A DNA stretch of 34,361 nt. Origin: an uncultured Saprospiraceae bacterium (GTDB lineage Bacteria; Bacteroidota; Bacteroidia; Chitinophagales; Saprospiraceae). Shown one piece after another: positions 16,127-22,931 of the stretch; the stretch's first letter is position 1; every line of letters begins with the position of its first letter. The notes beneath the pieces were generated by a model. It searched no databases. It was given only the letters and a program-made list of their open reading frames with translations, and was not told the DNA's origin. The stretch covers positions 1 through 34,361 of the forward strand of contig CAMZKG010000148.1 of assembly GCA_947311105.1 (NCBI GenBank), written 5' to 3'. The translations under genes were made by a program, and so were the position numbers.

Positions 16127-18988
16127 CTAGTCCAATGCACTAAGATTACCTTTTACTATTTTTGTATGGGGATGGTTGTCTCCCAGATGCTTGCGCAAAA
16201 TATTATATGCTTTTTCGAATAAGGTCTTCGCTTCTTTATATTCTCCTAAGTCTTTAAGCACCATGCCTAGATTGGAATAACTAACCGCTGTTCTTGGGTG
16301 TCCCAGCCCGTAATTTTTCTCAGCCCATATTTTCGCTTGTTCTAATAAGGTCTTAACTTCTTGATATTCTCCTAAGTATTTAAGCACCGCGCCTAGATTG
16401 GAATAACGAACCGCTGTTGTGGGGTGGCCCAGCCCGAAATTTTTCTCGTCCCATATTTTCGCTTGTTCTAATAAGGCCTTCGCTTCTTTATAATCCCCTA
16501 AGTCTCTAAGCACCATGCCTAGATTGGAATAACTAACCGCTGTTGTGGGGTGTCCCAGCCCGTAACTTTTCTCAGCCGAAATTTTCGCTTTTTCTAATAA
16601 GGCCTTCGCTTCTTTATATTCTCCTAAGTCTTGAAGCACTAAGCCTAGATTGGAATAACTAACCGCTGTTCTTGGGTGTCCCAGCCCGAAATTTTTCTCA
16701 GCCCATATTTTCGCTTGTTCTATTAAGGTCTTCGCTTCTTGATATTCTCCTAAGTCTTGAAGCACCGTGCCTAGATTGGAATAACGAACCGCTGTTTCGG
16801 GGTGTCCCAGCCCGAAATTTTTCTCAGCCCATATTTTCGCTTGTTCTATTAAGGTCTTCGCTTCTTGATATTCTCCTAAGTCTTTAAGCACCATGCTTAG
16901 ATTGGAATAACTAACCGCTGTTGTGGGGTGTCCCAGCCCGTAATTTTTCTCGTCCCATATTTTGGCTTTTTCTAATAAGGCCTTCGCTTCTTGATATTCT
17001 CCTAAGTCTTTAAGCACTAAGCCTAGATTGGAATAATGAACCGCTGTTGTGGGGTATCCCAGCCCGTAATTTTTCTCAGCCGAAATTTTGGCTTTTTCTA
17101 ATAAGACCTTCGCTTCTTTATAATCCCCTAAGTCTCTAAGCACTAAGCCTAGGGCATTTTGGCAACGTCCGATTGTGGGAGCCTGTGCAGGATAAATCGA
17201 CTCCGCTAACGCAAGGGCCTTTAGTCCATAGGGCTTTGCTTTTCTATATTCTCCAAGCCTACTATTGCAATTCAGCATATCTAGCAGTGGGCTAATCATC
17301 ATCTTACTTTTAGCCCCATAGATTTTTTGTGTCAAGAGTAGGTACTTTTCTCGGATGGGGAGCTCTTTTGGGTATTGAATCGTTTCTTCGTATAATACTG
17401 CCAATTTTTTCAATAAACTTAAATAGGACTCCTCCGCTTTTTCCGAAAGGAAATCAAGTATATGAACTAGATGATTTTCATAGTCATGATTGGCATAAGA
17501 TTCTCTATAGACGGTACTGAAAAAAGAAAATTCCAATGCCCGAATAACCCCCTTAAAATAGATAGGATGAATGGGCATTTCTGCCTGAATTAGACTTCTA
17601 GTGATTGGATGTAAGCGATAAGCATCGTCCTCGGATACAGATAACCAGCCTTTCTCACCTAAACCTACTAGTACATCATTTAAAACTCCTGTTTTTGCGT
17701 CAAGATAATCCGTTTCCTTCTCAAAGTGATTAAATCCAGCAAGCCCTTCAATAGGAACCGAAGGATCTGGGTCGATCTCTTCTGAAGATGATACTCGTAC
17801 GTAGTCATCAGGTTGTAGGTAACAGACTATTTCGTCGGCGTCATAAACACCATCAGGAAAAGCAGCTAGCTGCATTAAGACCCAAGTCTCTGCGACGTTA
17901 AGTGGGAGCTGATACAATATATTCTTGGCGATAGTACGCCTATTGTCCCTATTGGTACAGTGGTCAGCAACTCCTTTGGTTATATCATTGATAAATGACT
18001 GGGCGATTTTGGCATTCTGTTTGGGGATATTGGTCGCAAGTAAATGTAACAGCCAAGCATCACTTTCTATTTTTTGGAAGTCATTCCAGGTCAACTCGTG
18101 CGAAACATGATCTTTTAATACCGACACTACATCCTGTTTGGTCAACATTCCTAACTCATAGTTTTTACAAAATGGGCAAGGGGTGTCATTGAGCAATAAA
18201 AACTTGGCGTGATTGATATTTATCAAGTCTGAATGCGCTTGAATATCAGACCAATCAATGGGGCCGTTGATAACGAATAAGATGTCGGTATTCTTAAGGT
18301 TTTGTAAATCTCGAATATTCTCCTGTGCTTGATTTAGGTAATCACCTGGCGTCTTGCATTGGCGCACATCAGAAGACTTGGCAAGCCACTTTACGATGGA
18401 TCTTGCTAGGGAGATTTCATAATTGATCCAGCCAAAACTGGTATAATCATCTTTGTATTCATCTATAAAGATAGAGGCTAAAGTTGCCTTACCGACACCC
18501 GAAGCCCCATAAATAGTCACGTATTGGTGCTCTTCTAGCAATCGGTGAATCACCGAAAGCTCTTTTTCTCGCTTCAGATAGATTGTCTTGAGTTTGTTTT
18601 CATATCGCGTCAAAAATGACCTTCCTGCATAAGGGTTTGAAGAAGTTATCTTATCTCCGATATGTACGTCACGCCCTGCATTAATTATACTACCTACGAC
18701 GCCCCCTCTACTGTCTTTAGTAAATACCAATCCTGCTTCTTTTTCCAAGGCAACTAGAAGGCTCAATAAGTCTTCCTTAATTTTTGCTACAGACAGTGTT
18801 TCTCTTTCATCTTGCGACTCATTAAATATCCTACTTCTAACCTGCTGATACGATGATAATTCTTGCAGTTTTTTGTCTAGACTAGGATTGGTGGCAAGAA
18901 TGGTATTGAGGCTTGAAAAGGCCTTCTCCCATTCGCCCGCATTGACATGTTCCTGTATCTGCCGTAAATAGGGTTTGGTAATGAGCAT
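16127..18988 (-). CDS. EAD - STAND/NB-ARC-like - TPR sensor protein with decayed nucleotide-binding motifs
   Basis: A 953-residue predicted sensor or scaffold. Residues 1-85 are an effector-associated helical domain that aligns with those of the CHAT gene and the gene at 19403. The docking-like motif INAGRDVHIGD is at 102-112. Residues about 135-420 are a STAND NTPase-like domain: P-loop GASGVGKAT at 161-169, Walker-B-like strand ILFVIN at 236-241, and FLLLND near 263-268, where the usual sensor Arg is missing. A winged-helix-like segment ends near 500 (YRLHPITRSLIQAE). Residues 605-940 are eight 42-residue TPRs. The Mg-binding Ser/Thr after GK is Ala (A168), and the Walker B acid is Asn (N241), so ATP hydrolysis is doubtful. 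It is transcribed from its own promoter, away from its neighbour at 19403. STAND-TPR proteins of this type usually sense an invader through the repeats. Confidence 0.88.
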   Translation of the reverse strand: MLITKPYLRQIQEHVNAGEWEKAFSSLNTILATNPSLDKKLQELSSYQQVRSRIFNESQDERETLSVAKIKEDLLSLLVALEKEAGLVFTKDSRGGVVGSIINAGRDVHIGDKITSSNPYAGRSFLTRYENKLKTIYLKREKELSVIHRLLEEHQYVTIYGASGVGKATLASIFIDEYKDDYTSFGWINYEISLARSIVKWLAKSSDVRQCKTPGDYLNQAQENIRDLQNLKNTDILFVINGPIDWSDIQAHSDLININHAKFLLLNDTPCPFCKNYELGMLTKQDVVSVLKDHVSHELTWNDFQKIESDAWLLHLLATNIPKQNAKIAQSFINDITKGVADHCTNRDNRRTIAKNILYQLPLNVAETWVLMQLAAFPDGVYDADEIVCYLQPDDYVRVSSSEEIDPDPSVPIEGLAGFNHFEKETDYLDAKTGVLNDVLVGLGEKGWLSVSEDDAYRLHPITRSLIQAEMPIHPIYFKGVIRALEFSFFSTVYRESYANHDYENHLVHILDFLSEKAEESYLSLLKKLAVLYEETIQYPKELPIREKYLLLTQKIYGAKSKMMISPLLDMLNCNSRLGEYRKAKPYGLKALALAESIYPAQAPTIGRCQNALGLVLRDLGDYKEAKVLLEKAKISAEKNYGLGYPTTAVHYSNLGLVLKDLGEYQEAKALLEKAKIWDEKNYGLGHPTTAVSYSNLSMVLKDLGEYQEAKTLIEQAKIWAEKNFGLGHPETAVRYSNLGTVLQDLGEYQEAKTLIEQAKIWAEKNFGLGHPRTAVSYSNLGLVLQDLGEYKEAKALLEKAKISAEKSYGLGHPTTAVSYSNLGMVLRDLGDYKEAKALLEQAKIWDEKNFGLGHPTTAVRYSNLGAVLKYLGEYQEVKTLLEQAKIWAEKNYGLGHPRTAVSYSNLGMVLKDLGEYKEAKTLFEKAYNILRKHLGDNHPHTKIVKGNLSALD
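16169..17176 (-). repeat. Eight tandem 126-bp repeats encoding TPRs
   Basis: The coding DNA for residues 605-940 is an exact 8 x 126-bp array. Units 2-7 are nearly identical in bases, unit 1 and unit 8 diverge at the outer edges. The amino-acid consensus is xTAVxYSNLxxVLxDLGxY then xEAKxLLExAKIxxEKN and GLGHP. Changes cluster at the residue before TAV (T, E or R), the residue before YSN (H, S or R), and the pair before VL. Arrays of this kind change length by recombination. Confidence 0.95.
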
Positions 18989-19012
18989 AATAGTGCCATG
19001 TTAAATAGTTAG

Positions 19013-19046
19013 CAAAAATAACTCATAGATATGGATGATGGTCAAA
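19013..19046 (-). promoter_or_regulatory. Promoter of the STAND-TPR gene
   Basis: On the minus strand, TTTG at 19046-19043 and TATTTTTG at 19020-19013 are separated by 22 bases, a good Bacteroidota promoter 25 bases before the start at 18988. A second overlapping -7-like box (TAACTTTG) occurs at 19050-19043. Confidence 0.6.
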
Positions 19047-19062
19047 GTTACTAAAAAGATTG

Positions 19063-19120
19063 GTAACTATTTAGGTACCCGCAAATTTTTGCCTAAAAAT
19101 AGGAGCACCCAAACAGTTAC
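19063..19120. mobile_element. 58-bp MITE-like element with terminal inverted repeats and probable 8-bp target duplication
   Basis: The ends are inverted repeats: GTAACTATTTAGGT against the reverse complement of ACCCAAACAGTTAC (12 of 14 match). It is flanked by AAAGATTG (19055-19062) and AAAAATTG (19121-19128), identical at 7 of 8 positions, as expected of an 8-bp target duplication. The right half, read in reverse, matches the sequence starting at 34274 over about 30 bases. No coding capacity. GTAA ends and 8-bp duplications are typical of IS66-type elements; that link is an inference. Confidence 0.6.
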
Positions 19121-19369
19121 AAAAATTGATTATTTTGAATATATCTAGAAATAAAAGAATGAAGCAGCACGAGCGAAGTTCCTTTCGGAAAAATTACCCT
19201 TTACGCCCCTTGCGGCTAAAAAATCATACAAATACTAGAAATACCTAATAACCAATGAGTTATAATTAACAAAAAATACATATCTTGCTTTTTCTATCGC
19301 TATTTGTACTTAGAAACTACCAAATGAAATTTATTTTTCAATCTTTTTGTTTGTAAAGTGTAAATTTTC

Positions 19370-19400
19370 TTGACACTTAAAACAATTTGTTTTATATTTG
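19370..19400 (+). promoter_or_regulatory. Promoter abutting the start codon of the EAD gene (leaderless candidate)
   Basis: TTG at 19370-19372 and TATATTTG at 19393-19400 are 20 bases apart, a near-ideal Bacteroidota promoter. The ATG begins at 19403, only two bases after the -7 box, so the predicted transcript starts on or near the A of the ATG. Spacer 18989-19402 otherwise holds the opposite promoter and the 58-bp element; I see no gene in it. Confidence 0.65.
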
Positions 19401-19402
19401 CA

Positions 19403-20317
19403 ATGACAAAAAAAGAATCCATATCGCAAAAGGATTATGATTTAGCAATCACACTCTTGTCAAATGACAAGCTTTCAGATGTCTTGGAGTTGTTAGAAGA
19501 AGATGGTATTGACATCGTTCAGCAAAAGGCTAGGTATGTCCGAGAAAAAAAAGAGTACAGAGCAAATAGGATGTCTCATTCCGAGTATTCTGTTTCTCGT
19601 AGCAGGACAAATCAAGCTATACAAGAACTTGTTAATGACTTAATCATTGAAAAAAAACCAATGCGAAGCAAAGGTTCAAAAGACGAACCGAACACCCAAA
19701 AGAATGTTTTAAACCACAACACAATAACATCAGCTGGAGATTTAAATCTACATACAGGAGACTTAGTGACTCACAATCATTTTTATCAAGGTCAACCCAT
19801 TGAGCCCGAAATAAAGGTGAATCCAAAAGCATCAAAAGACAACCCAAATGTCCCTCCTTATATCAACAAAATCTCTGATTCTTTTATTTTTAAACTCGAA
19901 AAATTTCTTGTTATGAGTTCCGAATACCAATATAGTTTTAGTAATCCTGAGTATAGAGTTTTATCTTTTCTTTATCTTGAAGAACTAGTCTCTAAGCTAA
20001 AAATCTATGAAAGTCAGCTTGACGATATGGACATAGAGTTATTTTCCTATACAAGAAAACTGCTAAATCTTCTAAAAGCTGAATCAAAAACCATTAATGG
20101 TCTAAAAAGTGTTCTAACTCAGAGTAATCTAAAAACATCACACCTATTTTCTTTGTCAACGCGAGTGCTTTCAAATTTCATTGACACTATTGACAAAATC
20201 GAAGGAAATGAAATGGATGCAAATGACGGTGCGCTCTTCCTTGATGAAAAACGCCAGATTTTGATAGAAGAGCTCACCCGAATTAAAAAAATGGCTTCCA
20301 ACTATTCTTTGAATTAA
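19403..20317 (+). CDS. EAD-bearing protein with unknown helical C-terminal domain
   Basis: A 304-residue protein. Residues 1-83 contain an effector-associated domain: residues 42-80 (from QKARYVREKKEYRANRMSHS to a helix ending QELVNDL) align without gaps with residues 31-69 of the CHAT protein. Residues 100-130 have the beta-strand linker HNTITSAGDLNLHTGD, a looser form of the shared motif. Residues 150-304 are predicted mostly helical, with no motif I recognise; they contain SSEYQYSFSNPEYRVLSFLY and end in an EELTRIKK helix. I chose the ATG at 19403 over the TTG at 19370, which is part of the promoter. The next gene starts 4 bases later and is probably co-expressed. A signalling or effector role is inferred only from the shared adaptor domain. 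Confidence 0.8.
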   Translation: MTKKESISQKDYDLAITLLSNDKLSDVLELLEEDGIDIVQQKARYVREKKEYRANRMSHSEYSVSRSRTNQAIQELVNDLIIEKKPMRSKGSKDEPNTQKNVLNHNTITSAGDLNLHTGDLVTHNHFYQGQPIEPEIKVNPKASKDNPNVPPYINKISDSFIFKLEKFLVMSSEYQYSFSNPEYRVLSFLYLEELVSKLKIYESQLDDMDIELFSYTRKLLNLLKAESKTINGLKSVLTQSNLKTSHLFSLSTRVLSNFIDTIDKIEGNEMDANDGALFLDEKRQILIEELTRIKKMASNYSLN

Positions 20318-20321
20318 AAGA

Positions 20322-20729
20322 ATGGAATTTACCACAGAAAATAATGAATTCAATAAGATTGCAAAATCATGCGATCCCAATAAGTCCATAAAAGAACTTG
20401 GTGAAGAACTTGAATGTGCCAGCTCTGAATTGATTTCAGAATCAAAACTTTTAATTGTTGTTGAAAATTTCTTGAATAAAATTTATAGAAATATCAAAAA
20501 GGACAATAAATTCCAAAACATAACAGGCCATCAAATGCAAACTTTCCTTAAAATGCTTGCAGAAGCAAAAAATCTAAACTATCATAAAAAACAAAATCAA
20601 CTAAACCCAGAGCTATTTGAAATGGCTCGAGCACTTGGTGAAAAAATGATAAAATTCTCAGGAAAACTAAAAACAATATCTATTCCACTTATCATCCTAG
20701 CCCAAACAATAGACAACCTACCCAGCTAG
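20322..20729 (+). CDS. Small helical protein of unknown function, partner of the EAD gene
   Basis: A 135-residue protein not matched to any family I know. It is mostly helical and charged (NEFNKIAKSCDPNKSIKELG, ESKLLIVVENFLNKIYRNIK) with a moderately hydrophobic end (SIPLIILAQTIDNL). No signal peptide or clear membrane span. It starts 4 bases after the EAD gene, so the two are likely translated together; the pair parallels the CHAT gene and its coupled small partner. Its TAG stop at 20727-20729 and the TAG stop of the opposite gene (20728-20726) share the palindrome CTAG. Confidence 0.75.
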   Translation: MEFTTENNEFNKIAKSCDPNKSIKELGEELECASSELISESKLLIVVENFLNKIYRNIKKDNKFQNITGHQMQTFLKMLAEAKNLNYHKKQNQLNPELFEMARALGEKMIKFSGKLKTISIPLIILAQTIDNLPS

Positions 20730-22171
20730 CGTCCTTTTTCACCATCCCCCAGCCAGAGATTCCCTCCAGCCAATATTTTACCAAAATTCACATTCTTAAA
20801 AACGGGATTATTCATGACTAGTGTCAAGTTCTTAGCATCAGCCAATACTTTGATTACAGATGCATCAACTCCACCCGTTTCTATTTGCTGAAATAAAGAT
20901 TCTATCAAGAAATTAAACTTATCCTGAAGATACTTGTCAGTTGAATCCTTGACATCCAATCCACTTGACAACTCTCTGATAATCAACATATTATCTCGCT
21001 TAAAATCATCCGCTCTCATATAATCATCAGAGAAAAAAGTCACAACCAAATCTTCCCCTTTTTGCGACAGGACAAACTCAAAATGCCTTGCTAACTTCTT
21101 GGTAAAATAGTGTTTTATAGTAGTCAATAAATCCAAAATAAGTATTTCGTCTAGCTCACCATACAAGAATGTTTCTTGAAAGGAAAACCTAAAAACCATT
21201 GTACCTTTCCCCAAAACGATTTTCCTATTGGCTTTTAATTCTGCCAATTTATTTTTGGTCACTCGATCCAAAAACACTAAATTGGCATGCTCAAATACAA
21301 GTTGCGCTGCACCTTCAAATGAATCTAAAGATAGCTGCATCTCAATTTCATTTTCAAAAATCGGCTGGTCTTCTGATGCTCCTTTAAAGAAGACGTTAGT
21401 TTTTATCTCTGGTAGCGCAAAATAAAATTCACTTTTAAACAGCGTTTTCACAAATTGAGTCTCCCCGTTAAAAATACAATTTTCAAATTGAACGGGTCCA
21501 TGAAACTCAGTTCCCTTAAAAGATGTATAGTCATTAAAAAAACACTTAAAATACGAAAAACCTGTTTGCTCACTTTTAAAAATGGCTCGGTCAAAGACCG
21601 TGTATCCGTTAAAGCTTACATCCGTAATATTTACTTGACCTTTAAATTGAGCTTGTTGCACATCAAACAAATCACTAAAAGTAACACCCTTCAAATAAAC
21701 AGTCGAATGAAACTCCACATCCTGTATAGCCGTAAAGTTATCAGAAAAATTACATTGCTCTATTGTAAAAATACCTTCTACTTTTGCGGCGTCCAAATAC
21801 ACATCACCTCCAAAATGACTATTCTCGAAAGATAAATTGGTTTCGAAATGGGTACTACACAAATTGAGGGTCTTATAAGTGGTGGATTCCGAAATGACTA
21901 TACCCTCATTATGATAGAGCAAAGCACCCCTAAAATCAATCTCCTTTTGCTCCTTATCCTTCGACATTACATCAAAGAATTGATAAAAATAGTCTTCAAT
22001 ATGATTCTCTATTTTCCATTCCCGATGATGACTATGAAAAATACAATAACCTTCATCGTCCAAAGGAAATGACTTTAGAGAAAAGTGCTCCTTCTGACGC
22101 ACAAAAATGGCCTGCAAATAGCAGGTTTCAGGACTTTGAAAGGATTTGATTTGATATTTATGTTTACACAT
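20726..22171 (-). CDS. Pentapeptide-repeat protein with a C-terminal copy of the island motif
   Basis: A 481-residue protein. Residues about 75-290 are degenerate pentapeptide repeats: Phe, Leu or Val every fifth residue in runs such as CNFSDNFTAI, VTFSDLFDVQ, AQFKGQVNI and CIFNGETQF, predicting a right-handed quadrilateral beta-helix. The N-terminal 45 residues have several Cys and His (MCKHKY, TCYLQ, GYCIFHSHH) that might bind metal. Residues 300-450 form an alpha/beta region with no known motif. The last residues read ILAGGNLWLGDGEKGR, a C-terminal variant of the motif found inside the CHAT and STAND proteins. It starts 12 bases after the 141-residue gene, so they form a unit. Pentapeptide repeats appear in conflict systems as effectors or scaffolds; the role here is inferred. 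Confidence 0.82.
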   Translation of the reverse strand: MCKHKYQIKSFQSPETCYLQAIFVRQKEHFSLKSFPLDDEGYCIFHSHHREWKIENHIEDYFYQFFDVMSKDKEQKEIDFRGALLYHNEGIVISESTTYKTLNLCSTHFETNLSFENSHFGGDVYLDAAKVEGIFTIEQCNFSDNFTAIQDVEFHSTVYLKGVTFSDLFDVQQAQFKGQVNITDVSFNGYTVFDRAIFKSEQTGFSYFKCFFNDYTSFKGTEFHGPVQFENCIFNGETQFVKTLFKSEFYFALPEIKTNVFFKGASEDQPIFENEIEMQLSLDSFEGAAQLVFEHANLVFLDRVTKNKLAELKANRKIVLGKGTMVFRFSFQETFLYGELDEILILDLLTTIKHYFTKKLARHFEFVLSQKGEDLVVTFFSDDYMRADDFKRDNMLIIRELSSGLDVKDSTDKYLQDKFNFLIESLFQQIETGGVDASVIKVLADAKNLTLVMNNPVFKNVNFGKILAGGNLWLGDGEKGR

Positions 22172-22183
22172 TTAATGACTCAT

Positions 22184-22609
22184 TTATCCATCCCCCAAAT
22201 GAAAATCCCCATCCGCTTCCACACTGCCCCCTTCGATGATATTCTTACGCTCCCAATGGTCATCATCATCGGGTGCTATGTCACCGATGTGGACATTTTT
22301 GCCTTTAATATGGGTGTCTCTGGCAATATTTTTTTCCTTGATGCTGTGTTTTTTAGATTTTTTCAATCGGTCTTCTAATTCTATTTTGAACTCGGGATTT
22401 TGGACTAATTGCTCTAGTTTTGTTTGCACAAATTCGGGTGGCACTTCGGCTGCATCCAATACATATTTTGCGGAAGCGTCACCTTTCAGAAACCAACTTC
22501 GCACCCAACGTACAGACGCATCAACAAAGTCAGTCTCAAATTTTTGGGCTTCTTTATTTTTGGAAAGAATGTTTAGAATAAAGGCGGTGGCGGTTTCTAA
22601 TATTGGCAT
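22184..22609 (-). CDS. Small adaptor-like protein with two copies of the island motif
   Basis: A 141-residue protein. I chose the ATG at 22607-22609, because a good promoter sits just upstream (22638-22669) and overlaps the longer frame to 22660. Residues 1-85 are helical (ETATAFILNILSKNKEAQKF, VDASVRWVRSWFL, PEFVQTKLEQLV). The rest is a basic linker followed by two motif copies: HIKGKNVHIGD and, at the very C-terminus, GGSVEADGDFHLGDG. An acidic stretch (DDDDHW) lies between them. The N-terminal helices resemble bacterial adaptor segments of conflict proteins, but I cannot name the family. Having only a helical head and motif tails, it looks like a bridging component. It begins the unit that includes the pentapeptide gene. 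Confidence 0.8.
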   Translation of the reverse strand: MPILETATAFILNILSKNKEAQKFETDFVDASVRWVRSWFLKGDASAKYVLDAAEVPPEFVQTKLEQLVQNPEFKIELEDRLKKSKKHSIKEKNIARDTHIKGKNVHIGDIAPDDDDHWERKNIIEGGSVEADGDFHLGDG

Positions 22610-22637
22610 GATGTAGCGTTTTAGTTGATAGATATTC

Positions 22638-22669
22638 CAAATATACCGTTTTTTCTTCATCTATCCAAA
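22638..22669 (-). promoter_or_regulatory. Promoter of the adaptor/pentapeptide unit
   Basis: On the minus strand, TTTG at 22669-22666 and TATATTTG at 22645-22638 are 20 bases apart, the best promoter in the island. It predicts a leader of about 25 bases to the ATG at 22609. Confidence 0.72.
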
Positions 22670-22771
22670 CACTGGCGAATGATAGCTAAAATTACTAGTT
22701 TCTTTATTGTGTCTTGGATTAAAAAGATAACTGGATTTGTCGATAATTGTTCAGTTGCACAATTAATCAAT

Positions 22772-22931
22772 TGAATGCCTAAAAATCAAAATCTTACTCT
22801 CTCCAAAAATAAACAAAAACACTCGTAACGCTTCGCTACTCGAAGCTGTGAAATAAATTTCACACTCCATTGCCTGCGGCGGCTTCCATCTTGCTTTTAT
22901 TTTGGCTTTTACCTTCCAATAAATACCGCAA
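22772..22931 (+). repeat. Right island-flanking direct repeat (copy B)
   Basis: Shorter partner of the repeat at 13633-13935, same orientation. Its core is 22821-22909 (85 of 89 identical) and its exact 21-base end is 22911-22931, joined directly, where copy A has 39 more bases. The palindrome GTGAAAT-AA-ATTTCAC is at 22848-22863. The repeat ends on the base before the stop codon of the OmpA-type gene (22932). The rest of the 22610-22931 spacer has only the promoter above. Confidence 0.9.

Noticed and set aside
16169..17176. Regular repeats that might be a CRISPR array
   Set aside because: The 126-bp period, absence of spacers and an intact frame show they are TPR-coding repeats.
22610..22660. 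Longer N-terminus of the 141-residue protein
   Set aside because: The upstream frame overlaps a strong promoter whose predicted start site is inside it.
13633..22931. Classical integrative element or prophage
   Set aside because: No integrase, transposase, tRNA target or phage structural gene is present between the repeats.
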